Part shown: positions 6,882 to 13,800 of the stretch, piece by piece
Position numbering within the stretch: position 1 is the first letter of the stretch
Layout of the letters: the number at the start of each line of letters is the position of its first letter
NCBI GenBank assembly: GCA_903832475.1
Contig: CAILBQ010000464.1
Coordinates: forward strand, 1 to 16,139
Length of the DNA stretch: 16,139 nt
DNA from: an uncultured Acidobacteriota bacterium
GTDB lineage: Bacteria; Acidobacteriota; Terriglobia; Terriglobales; Acidobacteriaceae
Reading direction: 5' to 3'
Notes under the pieces: model-generated
Databases searched by the model: none
Told to the model about the DNA's origin: nothing
Seen by the model: only the letters and a program-made list of their open reading frames with translations
Translations under genes and position numbers: made by a program

Positions 6882-8765
6882 ATGAGCTTCATTTGCACAG
6901 GGGGCGTATCGTCGATGCATCGAAATGCTGGACTTCTTACCATCTTGATTCTGCTTGGTTGTGCTGGGGCGACCGGAGCCAGTGCAGCTGAAACTGTTTC
7001 GCTGACCGTCGACGCGACGCGGACTCCGCAGAAGCTGCTGCATGCTCACGAAGTGCTGCCAGCGAAGCCGGGGCCGATGACGATCTACTATCCGAAGTGG
7101 ATTCCCGGCGAGCATGGGCCGGATGGACCGATCGCGAATCTGACCGGGCTTAAGTTTGAGGCGGGTGGGAAGACCGTTCCCTGGACACGAGACTTGCTGG
7201 ATGTGTTCACGTTTCACGTCGAAGTGCCGGCCGGGGCGAACAAGCTGGAGGCGGATTACGACTACATCGAGCCGGAGGGTGGTTCGGCGACGGACAAGCT
7301 GCTGGTGCTGGAGTGGAACGAGGTGGCGCTGTATCCGGCGGGGATTCCGGCGCAACAGTTGATGTATGAGGCCAAGCTGATCATGCCGGAGGGTTGGAAG
7401 TATGGCTCGCCTTTGCCGGTCGCGGGTGAAAAGGGCAGGGAAGTTTCGTTCAAGCCGATTTCATTCGATCTGCTGGTGGATTCGCCGGTGATCACCGGGC
7501 AATACTATCGCTCGATTGACCTGACGCCGCCGGGAGAGCCGATTCATCACGAGATCAACATGGTGGCGGACAGCGAAGCGGCGCTGGCGATGAGCCCGGA
7601 AATTCAGAAGGGGATGACCAACCTGGTTGCCGAGTCGGGGAAACTGTTTGGCGCGCGGCACTATCGCGACTATCACTTCCTCTTCACGCTGAGCGATCAT
7701 GTGGCGCACTTTGGTTTGGAGCATCATGAGTCGAACGACAGCCGTTTGCCGGAGCGAACCTTACTGGGTCCAGACGCAGGGATGGCTTTGGGCGGGCTCT
7801 TAGCGCATGAATTCGCGCATTCGTGGAATGGGAAGTTTCGGCGGCCGGCGGATTTGACGGTGGCCTATTACGAAGAGCCGATGAAGACGGACCTGCTGTG
7901 GGGGTATGAGGGGCTGACGGATTTTCTGGGGCCGATGCTGGCGGCGCGCAGCGGTTTGTGGACTCCGGAGCAGTATCACGAATACCTGGCGAGCATTGCG
8001 GCGATGCTGGGGCCGGGGCGGCCGGGACGGACGTGGCGGCCGCTGCTGGATACGGCCAGCGCAGTGCCCGGCTTAGGCGGAGGTCGAGGCTGGGGGAACT
8101 GGCGGCGCGGGACGGATTATTACGACGAGGGCGACCTGGTGTGGCTGGAAGTCGACACGATCATCCATCGGGAGAGCAAGGGTGCGAAGTCGATTGACGA
8201 TTTCTGCCATGCGTTTCACGGAGGGGCGAACAACGGGCCGGAGGTAAAGACCTACACGTTCGAAGAGTTGATGGCGGATCTGAATGCGGTTGTGCCTTAT
8301 GACTGGGCGGGGTTCTTTCATCAACGGCTGGATTCGAATGCAGTTGAGTCGCCCATGGGCGGGATCGAGAATGCCGGTTGGAAAGTGGTCTTTAGTGACA
8401 AGGCTTCAAAGCTGAGCGGGCGGCGCGGCAATCCTGGGGAGGTTTACTCGATCGGTTTGCAGGTTGGCGCGGATGGGACGATTTCGGACGCGATCGTGGG
8501 AAGCCCGGCGTTTGAGGCGGGGATCAGTTCAGGAATGAAGCTGGTGGGGGTCAATGGCCGCGTCTACACGCACGATGTGCTGGAGGACGCGATCAAGGCA
8601 GCGAAGGATTCGACGCAGCCAATCTCGCTGATGGTGATTATCAATGACTATTACCAGACTTCGGAGGTGAAATATCACGGCGGGGAGCGGTATCCGCACC
8701 TGGAGAGGGATGAGGCGAAGCCGGATTATCTGGATGAGGTGATCAAGGCTAGATTAGGGAAGTAG
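6882..8765 (+). CDS. Secreted M61-family (glycyl aminopeptidase-like) metallopeptidase with PDZ domain
   Basis: This is an M61 zinc peptidase of 627 residues. The zinc motif HEFAH is at residues 309-313 and the third ligand is the Glu of YEGLTDF (343). The preceding beta-rich N-domain carries the family pattern WIPGEHGPDGPIANLTGL near 73-90. DEGDLVWLEVDTIIH (about 415-429) is the usual helix after the active site. A PDZ domain lies near 515-590 (IVGSPAFEAGISSGMKLVGVNG). The N-terminus is a signal peptide; LILLGC could be a lipobox, but an ASA-A site follows and fits ordinary cleavage too. ATG 6915 gives a tidier signal peptide than ATG 6882, so the start is open. The protein likely works in the periplasm or outside the cell. 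Natural substrates of this family are poorly known. Confidence 0.93.
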   Translation: MSFICTGGVSSMHRNAGLLTILILLGCAGATGASAAETVSLTVDATRTPQKLLHAHEVLPAKPGPMTIYYPKWIPGEHGPDGPIANLTGLKFEAGGKTVPWTRDLLDVFTFHVEVPAGANKLEADYDYIEPEGGSATDKLLVLEWNEVALYPAGIPAQQLMYEAKLIMPEGWKYGSPLPVAGEKGREVSFKPISFDLLVDSPVITGQYYRSIDLTPPGEPIHHEINMVADSEAALAMSPEIQKGMTNLVAESGKLFGARHYRDYHFLFTLSDHVAHFGLEHHESNDSRLPERTLLGPDAGMALGGLLAHEFAHSWNGKFRRPADLTVAYYEEPMKTDLLWGYEGLTDFLGPMLAARSGLWTPEQYHEYLASIAAMLGPGRPGRTWRPLLDTASAVPGLGGGRGWGNWRRGTDYYDEGDLVWLEVDTIIHRESKGAKSIDDFCHAFHGGANNGPEVKTYTFEELMADLNAVVPYDWAGFFHQRLDSNAVESPMGGIENAGWKVVFSDKASKLSGRRGNPGEVYSIGLQVGADGTISDAIVGSPAFEAGISSGMKLVGVNGRVYTHDVLEDAIKAAKDSTQPISLMVIINDYYQTSEVKYHGGERYPHLERDEAKPDYLDEVIKARLGK

Positions 8766-8778
8766 GCGTTTGATGGGC

Positions 8779-8808
8779 GGAGTGAAGGTCGGGTGTGGAC
8801 TTCACTCC
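8779..8808 (+). terminator. Hairpin after the M61 gene (possible terminator)
   Basis: GGAGTGAAG (8779-8787) pairs perfectly with CTTCACTCC (8800-8808), leaving a 12-base loop. It begins 14 bases after the M61 stop codon. No T-run follows, so if it ends transcription it is not a classical intrinsic terminator. Confidence 0.4.
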
Positions 8809-8842
8809 AATCATGGACTGACTTGGGTGGACGCGATGTTTG

Positions 8843-8890
8843 AGAAGCAGATTCCCCTAAGGGGAATGACAGAAAGAACGGCAACGACAA
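8843..8890 (+). repeat. Dispersed palindromic intergenic element, copy 2
   Basis: The palindrome TTCCCCTaAGGGGAA is at 8852-8866 and lies in the same AGAAGCAGA...ACAG context as 2947-2994. About 41 of 48 positions match. The copies differ at the palindrome centre (G against A), and this one runs into a long GCAA-rich tail. Confidence 0.75.
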
Positions 8891-8954
8891 AAGCAAAGGC
8901 AAAGCAAAGGCAACAACGAAAAGCAAAGGCAACAGCGAAAGGCAACAGCAGGCC
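8868..8954 (+). repeat. T-free, GCAA-rich degenerate tandem tract
   Basis: There is no T on the plus strand across these 87 bases. The tract is built of degenerate units such as AAAGGCAA and AAAAGCAA. It directly continues palindromic element copy 2. The codon reading (Lys/Ala/Thr/Gln runs) is a by-product of the repeat, not a plausible protein. Confidence 0.7.
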
Positions 8955-8973
8955 TTTCTACTCGCTTTGACCA

Positions 8974-9001
8974 CCCTGGCGACGACGACCTGTCGCCAGG
9001 G
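8974..9001. terminator. 10-bp hairpin between convergent genes
   Basis: CCCTGGCGAC (8974-8983) pairs perfectly with GTCGCCAGGG (8992-9001) around an 8-base loop. It is 45 bases beyond the ssb stop on the minus strand. Without a T-run on either side, its role as a two-way terminator is uncertain. It could equally be another short dispersed repeat. Confidence 0.45.
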
Positions 9002-9045
9002 ACCCGGCTGCGCTCGCTCAGGATGGCACCGTTAAATTTGGGTGG

Positions 9046-9525
9046 TTAGAAGGGGATGTCGTCGTCGGTAATTTCGGCGGAGTGGGCATAGTCGTCGCCG
9101 CCGCTTGGGCGCTGGTCGAAGCTGGCGGTGTTCCCGCCACTGCGTTGCTGCGAGTATCCGCCTTGCGATGCGCCGCCGCCGTCTTCGCCACGACCGGAGA
9201 GCAGGGAAATTTCGTTCACGATAATTTCGGTGCGGTATTTCTTCTGGCCTGACTCTTTATCGTCCCAGCTGCGGGTGGTCAACTTGCCTTCGACGTAGAG
9301 CTTGTTGCCTTTTTTCACATAGTCGCGAATGACTTCGGCGTTGCGCTGGAAGGCGACAAGATTGTGCCACTCGGTCTTGTCCTGCCAGTTGCCCTGGGGA
9401 TCTTTCTGGCGGTCGGTAGTGGCGATGGAGAAAGTCGCGACGGCCATGCCACCAGCGGTGCTGCGAATCTCGGGGTCTTTGCCGACGTTGCCCAGCAGAA
9501 TTACTTTGTTTACGCTTTTTGCCAT
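9046..9525 (-). CDS. ssb: Single-stranded DNA-binding protein SSB
   Basis: SSB coats and protects single-stranded DNA during replication, repair and recombination. This 159-residue protein starts with the OB-fold signature MAKSVNKVILLGNVGKDPE. It continues with WHNLVAFQRNAEVI, YVKKGNKLYVEGKL and TRSWDD. The Gly/Gln/Ser-rich linker from about residue 113 and the acidic tip DDDIPF are typical of bacterial SSB, the tip being the docking site for partner proteins. ATG 9525 is preceded by GGAG at a normal distance; GTG 9543 is in frame but adds six atypical residues. It lies 74 bases after the small membrane protein gene on the same strand. The usual rpsF or rpsR neighbours are absent, so this may be a stand-alone copy. 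Confidence 0.97.
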   Translation of the reverse strand: MAKSVNKVILLGNVGKDPEIRSTAGGMAVATFSIATTDRQKDPQGNWQDKTEWHNLVAFQRNAEVIRDYVKKGNKLYVEGKLTTRSWDDKESGQKKYRTEIIVNEISLLSGRGEDGGGASQGGYSQQRSGGNTASFDQRPSGGDDYAHSAEITDDDIPF

Positions 9526-9599
9526 GTTCACTCCAAGTATCACTTCTAACGATAGCTGACGAAAAGAATAGCAGAGGGTAGAGGGGAGCGGAGCAGCGC

Positions 9600-9914
9600 T
9601 CAGCGCGCAGTTCCATTGCGGGAATCACGTAGCAGGCTGCGGCGGCGCAGCCACTTGGCGAAGCCGAGGATGGTGAGCAGCAGGCCGAAGGGCATGCACA
9701 TCATCGCGATGATGAGCGCCAGCCAGCCGGGGTTGTTGTGGGCTCCTTCCATGCCGACGCCGCCGAAAACCCACATAAGCAGAACGAAAGCAACGAGCCC
9801 GGCGAGGAGGATGAGCGAACCGCCGCGCAGAAGTTGGGTGGTGCCGTCGTTGGCGAGTTCTTCGCGGGTGGGACGGTCTGGATTTACGGGTCGATCAGGA
9901 AGTCGTTCAGGCAT
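9600..9914 (-). CDS. Small hypothetical membrane protein, two helices, downstream of DUF420
   Basis: This protein has 104 residues. A hydrophilic, Pro/Arg-rich N-terminus (about 1-30) is followed by two hydrophobic helices at about 31-51 and 65-87, then a basic C-terminus (KWLRRRSLLRDSRN). The basic end suggests it faces the cytoplasm. It starts 27 bases after the DUF420 stop, so the two probably share a message with ctaB. I do not recognise the family. The position suggests a role in cytochrome oxidase assembly or heme handling, but nothing in the residues proves it. SD sequence before ATG 9914 is weak. Confidence 0.75.
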   Translation of the reverse strand: MPERLPDRPVNPDRPTREELANDGTTQLLRGGSLILLAGLVAFVLLMWVFGGVGMEGAHNNPGWLALIIAMMCMPFGLLLTILGFAKWLRRRSLLRDSRNGTAR

Positions 9915-9941
9915 GAGAGGGCCGAGCTTTCGTGGGCAGTT

Positions 9942-10499
9942 TCATGCGCGGGCTGCGGCGAGCATGGCGTAGACGATGACGCCGGTGACGGAAACGTAAA
10001 GCCAGATGGGGAAGGTCCAGCGCGCGATCCTGCGGTGCATGGGGATGCGTCCGCTCAGCGAGAAGAAAAAGGTGGTGAGCACCAGCGGCAGGGCGACGAC
10101 GCTCAGCAGCACGTGGCTGGCGAGGATGATCAGGTACACCGTGCGGACGGCGCTGTGGCCGGGGTAGTGGCTTTCTCCGTGGAGAGCGTGGTTGACGATG
10201 TAGCTGACCAGGAAGAGCGACGAAAAGACGAAGGCGGTGATCATCGACGCCCGGTGGGCGGGAATCTTGCGGGCGCGGATGAAGGTGAATCCGATGAGCA
10301 GGGCGGAGGCGCTGAGGCCGTTCAAGAGGGCATTGAGCGCGGGCAAGAAGGTGAGCTTGAGGCGGGCGGCATCGGTGGCGGGATGGATGTAGATCAGCCA
10401 GACCAGGAAGAGCGTGGCCACGATGCTGATGGCGATGATGGCGGCGACAGCGGGCTTGGTGCTGGATGGTGCGGGATGGGCGGTGCGAATGGTCGTCAT
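9942..10499 (-). CDS. DUF420 membrane protein (YozB/CtaM-like)
   Basis: This is a 185-residue integral membrane protein with five hydrophobic segments (about 16-37, 51-73, 86-104, 120-145 and 160-181). It carries the DUF420 hallmarks: LPALNALLNGLSA, the His-containing loop IPAHRASM, NHALHGESHYPGH, and PMHRRIARWTFPIWLYVSVTG near the end. A Bacillus/Staphylococcus member (YozB/CtaM) is needed for heme a-type oxidase maturation, and the several conserved His residues suit a heme or metal role. It lies 62 bases after ctaB, which supports that role. The start is ATG 10499; the same frame is open to 11147 but runs antisense-like through ctaB and is not coding there. Confidence 0.85.
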   Translation of the reverse strand: MTTIRTAHPAPSSTKPAVAAIIAISIVATLFLVWLIYIHPATDAARLKLTFLPALNALLNGLSASALLIGFTFIRARKIPAHRASMITAFVFSSLFLVSYIVNHALHGESHYPGHSAVRTVYLIILASHVLLSVVALPLVLTTFFFSLSGRIPMHRRIARWTFPIWLYVSVTGVIVYAMLAAARA

Positions 10500-10514
10500 G
10501 ACGGACTCACGAAA

Positions 10515-10526
10515 GGGGCTTGCCCC
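10515..10526 (-). other. Short GGGGC/GCCCC inverted repeat between ctaB and the DUF420 gene
   Basis: GGGGC pairs with GCCCC around two bases, and CGAAAGG occurs on both sides as a direct repeat (10510-10516 and 10526-10532). On the minus strand a TTTCG follows. The loop is too tight for a strong terminator, but partial attenuation between ctaB and the DUF420 gene is possible. Confidence 0.25.
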
Positions 10527-10561
10527 GAAAGGTTCAGTTGCGGACGAAACCTGCTGCGACG

Positions 10562-11575
10562 TTATTTCACGATGGCTGCCAGCATCAGGCCGGTCAGCAG
10601 GAGTGGGAGGTAAATGACACTGACTTTGAGCAAGTCGCGGGCGTACATGCGGCTTTGGGTTTCGCTGGTGGCTTTGAGGATGCGGGTGAAACGAATGGTG
10701 TATCCGAGGTAGAAGAGACCGAGGATCGCGGCAAGGACAGCGTAGGGCCAGCCCGCGATGCCGTACCACCAGGGGGCAAGGCTGACGGGAATCATGATGA
10801 CGGCGTAGAAGAGGGCTTCGATGACGGTGGAGAGGCCGTCGGGCTGGACGACGGGGAGCATCTTGATGCCGGCGCGGGCGTAGTCGTGACGGTAGAGCCA
10901 GGCGATGGCCATGAAATGGGGGAACTGCCAGACGAAGAGGATGGCGAAGAGGGCGATGCCGGGCCATTCGACTTGACCGCGGGCGGCAGTCCAGCCGAGC
11001 ATGGGGCCGGCGGCTCCGGGGAAGGCTCCCAAGAAGGTAGCGAGGGTGGTGACTCGCTTGAGCGGGGTGTAGACGGCGACGTAGGTAAAGACCGTAAGCA
11101 GGGCAAGGCCGGCGGTGAGCTGATTGGTGAAGTGCTGGAGCCACCATCCGCCGAGCAGAACTGCGCCCAGGCCGAGGGTCAAGCCCTGGGTCAGGCTTAT
11201 ACGACCGGCGGCCATGGGGCGCTGGGCAGTGCGGATCATTTTGGCGTCGGACTTGCGCTCGAGTGCTTCGTTGAGGGCGCTGGCGCCGGCGGAGACGAGA
11301 GCCACGCCGACCAGGGTTTCGAGCAGGCCGGCCTGGGCGCTGGAGATGCCGGAGCGCATGGAGCCGAGGAAGAAGCCGGCCCAGGTGGTGACCAGGACCA
11401 TGGCGGTAACTTTGAATTTAAACAGCTCGCGGAGGTCGCCGATCAGGGTTGCGGTTGCGCCGGGCGCGGGATGGAGCAGTGCCGACTCAGCGTGCGCGGT
11501 TTCCGCAGCGGAGGAAGCAGAGCCTCGGGGGTCCGAGAGCGCGGCTTTGGCGGCGGCAGAAGAGGCGGTCGACAT
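10562..11575 (-). CDS. ctaB: Protoheme IX farnesyltransferase (heme O synthase)
   Basis: This inner-membrane UbiA-family prenyltransferase adds farnesyl to heme b to make heme O, the first step toward heme a for terminal oxidases. It has 337 residues and multiple hydrophobic helices. The first Mg-prenyl-diphosphate motif is N102-xxx-E106-xxx-D110, followed by RTAQRPMAAGRIS. This has Glu at the middle position, as I recall for eukaryotic COX10. The second conserved region YRHDYARAGIKMLP (about 228-241), and YTPLKR with GAFPGAAGPMLGW, are also clear. The first 40-50 residues are Ala/Ser-rich and probably a disordered tail. ATG 11575 was preferred to TTG 11596; its GGAGG is rather far upstream. 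It leads an apparent ctaB-DUF420-small membrane protein unit. Confidence 0.93.
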   Translation of the reverse strand: MSTASSAAAKAALSDPRGSASSAAETAHAESALLHPAPGATATLIGDLRELFKFKVTAMVLVTTWAGFFLGSMRSGISSAQAGLLETLVGVALVSAGASALNEALERKSDAKMIRTAQRPMAAGRISLTQGLTLGLGAVLLGGWWLQHFTNQLTAGLALLTVFTYVAVYTPLKRVTTLATFLGAFPGAAGPMLGWTAARGQVEWPGIALFAILFVWQFPHFMAIAWLYRHDYARAGIKMLPVVQPDGLSTVIEALFYAVIMIPVSLAPWWYGIAGWPYAVLAAILGLFYLGYTIRFTRILKATSETQSRMYARDLLKVSVIYLPLLLTGLMLAAIVK

Positions 11576-11645
11576 GCGCGGAAGCGGTTCCTCCAAAGGA
11601 AAGCGGGCGGAAAATGGCGGGCAGCGAAGACGTAGCGCTATTCCG

Positions 11646-11654
11646 ATGATAGCA
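11646..11654 (-). promoter_or_regulatory. Possible extended -10 promoter for ctaB
   Basis: On the minus strand TGCTATCAT forms an extended -10 element (TGn plus TATCAT). No good -35 box is seen 17 bases upstream. The start of transcription would be near 11638, about 63 bases before the ctaB ATG. The 172-base gap after aroK would permit an independent promoter. This is a pattern match only. Confidence 0.3.
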
Positions 11655-11747
11655 AGGTGCCCGACTGCTCCCAGATACTGGAACGATTGACTTCAGGCCC
11701 GTCCTTACCGCTAATCAAGAGAATTGGAGCGGTGATCGGGGCACTCG

Positions 11748-12392
11748 CTAAACACGGGGTTGGAGATCGAGGTGGAGACGGATGATTTCAGCCAAGGCCA
11801 CAGGACTCAGCCCCTCCACCTGGACGGTTTGATGCGCCTGGCGGTAAAGGGGCAGGCGGGCGAGGTAGCGCTTTTCAAGGTTGGCGAAATCGGCGAGAAC
11901 GGGGCGGGTGGAAGCGGCGGAATCGAGGGGGCCGCAACGGGCCAGAGTGGTTTCGAGGGTGGCTTCGAGATGGACAAGATAAATCGGGGCGGGATTCTTG
12001 CCGGGTTCTGAGCCGAAGAGCAGGTCGCGGGTACGGGGGTCTTCGATGGCGCCGCCGCCCATGGCGAGGACGATGGGTTCCTGAGCGAGAAGGCTGCGGA
12101 TGGTTGTGTGCTCGAGTTCGCGGAACCATGGCTCGCCGTGGATGCGAAAGATTTCCGGAACGGTGAGGCCGGTGGCGGCTTCGATTTCGAGATCGGCGTC
12201 GTGGAAAGGCCAGCCGAGTTGCTGAGCGAGAAGCCGGCCGACGGTGGTCTTACCGGCTGCCATGAATCCGGTCAGGACGATGCGACGAGCGGGATGCGGC
12301 GCGTCGCTCAAAAGAGGTGAGGCGGATCCGGTGTGATTCGGATCCGCCTCGGTGACCGGCGGGTTGGTGGTGCGCCCGGCGTTTTCGACCAA
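11748..12392 (-). CDS. aroK: Shikimate kinase
   Basis: This enzyme phosphorylates shikimate with ATP in aromatic amino acid synthesis (chorismate pathway), in the cytoplasm. The P-loop GFMAAGKTT is followed by HDADLEIEAATG (shikimate and Mg contacts), FRELE, the AMGGGAI glycine motif and the lid-type STRPVL, then LPLYRQAH. All are standard. The start is uncertain. GTG 12440, TTG 12392 and TTG 12311 are in frame. I list TTG 12392 because GAGG lies a few bases before it and it follows the anti-sigma stop by two bases, allowing coupling. TTG 12311 would give a more usual 187-residue length and would place a 12-bp hairpin (12319-12350) outside the coding region. Confidence 0.9.
   Translation of the reverse strand: MVENAGRTTNPPVTEADPNHTGSASPLLSDAPHPARRIVLTGFMAAGKTTVGRLLAQQLGWPFHDADLEIEAATGLTVPEIFRIHGEPWFRELEHTTIRSLLAQEPIVLAMGGGAIEDPRTRDLLFGSEPGKNPAPIYLVHLEATLETTLARCGPLDSAASTRPVLADFANLEKRYLARLPLYRQAHQTVQVEGLSPVALAEIIRLHLDLQPRV
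12319..12350 (-). terminator. Perfect 12-bp hairpin at the anti-sigma/aroK junction
   Basis: GAGGCGGATCCG (12319-12330) pairs perfectly with CGGATCCGCCTC (12339-12350) around an 8-base loop. On the minus strand it is followed by ACCTCTTTTG, so it resembles an intrinsic terminator for the sigma/anti-sigma unit. It lies 44 bases beyond the anti-sigma stop and also inside the longest aroK frame. It may end, attenuate or control translation of aroK. Confidence 0.5.
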
Positions 12393-12393
12393 C

Positions 12394-12666
12394 TCAGGCC
12401 TCGCCCTTATTGATCTTGGCCACGATGTTGTCCCAGACACTGTCTCCCGGGTCGAGTTCCGGCTCCTGATCCTTGAAGGCTGTCCGGATGGATTCGGCCA
12501 TGTATTCGAGGTCGCGGAGCAGAGCTGGGCAGCGTTGGCAGGTCTTCATGTGGTCATACGTGGAGAGATCTTCGCCTGCACCGATTCGTTCCGCCATCAA
12601 CGACTGGAATTCGACGCATTCCTGATCCTGGGGGTCCTGGGCATGTAATTGGGGCTTTTCGGTCAC
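12394..12666 (-). CDS. Zinc-finger anti-sigma factor (ZAS-like)
   Basis: This 90-residue soluble protein carries the H-xxx-C-xx-C signature of ZAS anti-sigma factors (HMKTCQRC, His39, Cys43, Cys46). Family members bind their ECF sigma factor and release it on a signal, in several cases oxidation of the zinc thiols. No membrane helix is present, so it would act in the cytoplasm. A GTG start at 12666 overlaps the sigma stop (GTGA), and AGGAGG is a strong SD about eight bases upstream; together they imply translational coupling and stoichiometric synthesis. The signal sensed cannot be told from the sequence. Confidence 0.85.
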   Translation of the reverse strand: MTEKPQLHAQDPQDQECVEFQSLMAERIGAGEDLSTYDHMKTCQRCPALLRDLEYMAESIRTAFKDQEPELDPGDSVWDNIVAKINKGEA

Positions 12667-13439
12667 TTGGCCACCTCCTCATCCGCGGGAGCACGAAGCG
12701 CCTCGCGCAACTTCATACGAGCTTTATGCAGCTGGGATTTGGAGTTGCCAATGGAGCAGTCCAAGAGAGTTGCGATTTCGTTATGTTCGTAGCCTTCAAT
12801 GTCATGGAGGACAAAGATAAGGCGGTACCCGGCGGGAAGATTTTCGACGGCTTTTTCGAGAGTCATACGGTCGATAGAGCCGGTGAGCCGGAGATCGGGA
12901 GCACCGAAACTGCGGGCCGGTCCATATTCAGGGGAAGGGTCGAGCGCTTCATCCAGAGATATCAAGTTCAGCCCTTTGCGGCGGAGATGCATCAGTACCA
13001 CGTTGATGGTAAGTCGATGAAGCCAGGTTGAAAAGGCGGAATCTCCGCGGAAGGTCGCAATTTTTCGGTGGAGTTGGAGAAACGACTCCTGGGTGAGGTC
13101 TTCGGCTTCGGCGACGTTGCCGAGCATGCGCAGGCAGAGGGAGTACACACGGCGCTTGTGCACGGAATAGAGCTGGGCAAAAGCGGTGTGGTCGCCGGCC
13201 TGGGCTTTGGCCAGGATGATGGCGTCGGGGGTGAGCGGCGGAGCGGAGGCGGCAGCCCCGGAGCCTGCGTCCGGCACAGGACCCTCATGGCTGGCGGCTG
13301 CGGGGGAAGCTGGCAGGCCGTTCGATTCAGGGCCGCTGGGGGAGGGGTCCTGAACGGATGCCTTGGTTTGCAAGGCTCCCGGTGCCTCGGGCGATCCTGT
13401 GGTCCTTTTCCCCGACTCACTGGTTTTGGATAACGGCAT
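12663..13439 (-). CDS. ECF (group IV) RNA polymerase sigma factor
   Basis: This 258-residue sigma factor directs RNA polymerase to a special promoter set. Region 2 spans about 75-155 (AEDLTQESFLQLHRK for core binding and -10 melting; FSTWLHRLTINVVLMHLRR). Region 4 spans about 190-248 (LPAGYRLIFVLHDIEGY, then a helix-turn-helix EIATLLDCSIGNSKSQLHKA) for -35 recognition. Region 3 is absent, as expected for ECF. About 72 residues before region 2 are Pro/Ser/Ala/Gly-rich and look disordered, which is long for the group. ATG 13439 has AAGGAA seven bases upstream. It is coupled to its anti-sigma gene and divergent from the Omp85 gene. Confidence 0.93.
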   Translation of the reverse strand: MPLSKTSESGKRTTGSPEAPGALQTKASVQDPSPSGPESNGLPASPAAASHEGPVPDAGSGAAASAPPLTPDAIILAKAQAGDHTAFAQLYSVHKRRVYSLCLRMLGNVAEAEDLTQESFLQLHRKIATFRGDSAFSTWLHRLTINVVLMHLRRKGLNLISLDEALDPSPEYGPARSFGAPDLRLTGSIDRMTLEKAVENLPAGYRLIFVLHDIEGYEHNEIATLLDCSIGNSKSQLHKARMKLREALRAPADEEVAK

Positions 13440-13800
13440 TGAAAGTTCCTTCAGTACGAGAAAATGCTTGCTTGAGGCAACGTAACAGGTGAGGTCGAGG
13501 GAACACTGTGCCTAATTGCACGAGCGATTGATCCCGCACGATGGTCTTCAGCTTATTAGTATAAGGAGCAGGCGGGGAGCGCGAACGGCATGAGGCCTGT
13601 TTCCCTTGGACAAGGAGCTGGTTTGAGGGGTGTTGACGGGAGTTGGTGCGCCGGCATCGCTGATGAGTTGCTGGGTTGGCAGGGAAGAGAGCAGTCGCCG
13701 CAGGGTTTCCTCAAACGTCTTATTTAGGAAGAACGCGCTTAGAGAGCTGGTTTGACAGCGAATGTGAGAGCGACCGGATAGCCGGGAGTCGGAGTGATTT
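13440..13800. other. Divergent intergenic region, sigma factor / Omp85
   Basis: About 360 bases lie between two divergent genes. No coding frame here is convincing. A small inverted repeat CTTAT-TAGT-ATAAG lies near 13552-13565. A consensus -35 box (TTGACA, 13752-13757) lies near the Omp85 start. I looked for, but did not find, a clear ECF-type -35/-10 pair in either direction. Confidence 0.5.
13752..13782 (+). promoter_or_regulatory. Possible promoter of the Omp85 gene
   Basis: TTGACA at 13752-13757 is a perfect -35 hexamer. The best -10 candidate, GATAGC at 13777-13782, is a weak match with 19-base spacing. Transcription would begin near 13789, just before GGAG (13791-13794) and the apparent CTG start. 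Confidence 0.35.

Larger units (their letters stand above)
8766..9045. other. Convergent intergenic region
   Basis: This 280-base gap lies between the M61 gene (+) and ssb (-). It contains, in order, a 9-bp hairpin, the second palindromic element, an 87-base T-free GCAA-rich stretch and a 10-bp hairpin. No coding frame here looks real. Confidence 0.8.

Noticed and set aside
8843..8954. CRISPR-like array between the M61 gene and ssb
   Set aside because: The repeats are short, degenerate and contiguous, with no unique spacers and no cas genes nearby.
8770..8970. A small plus-strand frame over the palindromic element and T-free tract
   Set aside because: Its Lys/Ala/Gln/Arg run is produced by the GCAA repeat; no SD sequence and no plausible protein.
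9738..10613. A 291-codon plus-strand frame opposite the DUF420 and small membrane protein genes
   Set aside because: Repetitive Gly/Asp/Glu/Gln composition of an antisense frame, with no recognisable domain.
10500..11147. The upstream part of the long frame containing the DUF420 gene
   Set aside because: The part before ATG 10499 is Arg/Pro/His-rich and overlaps ctaB in another frame; the DUF420 protein is complete without it.
10520..11635. A 371-codon open frame opposite ctaB
   Set aside because: Gly/Glu/Asp-rich antisense shadow; ctaB has conserved prenyltransferase motifs.
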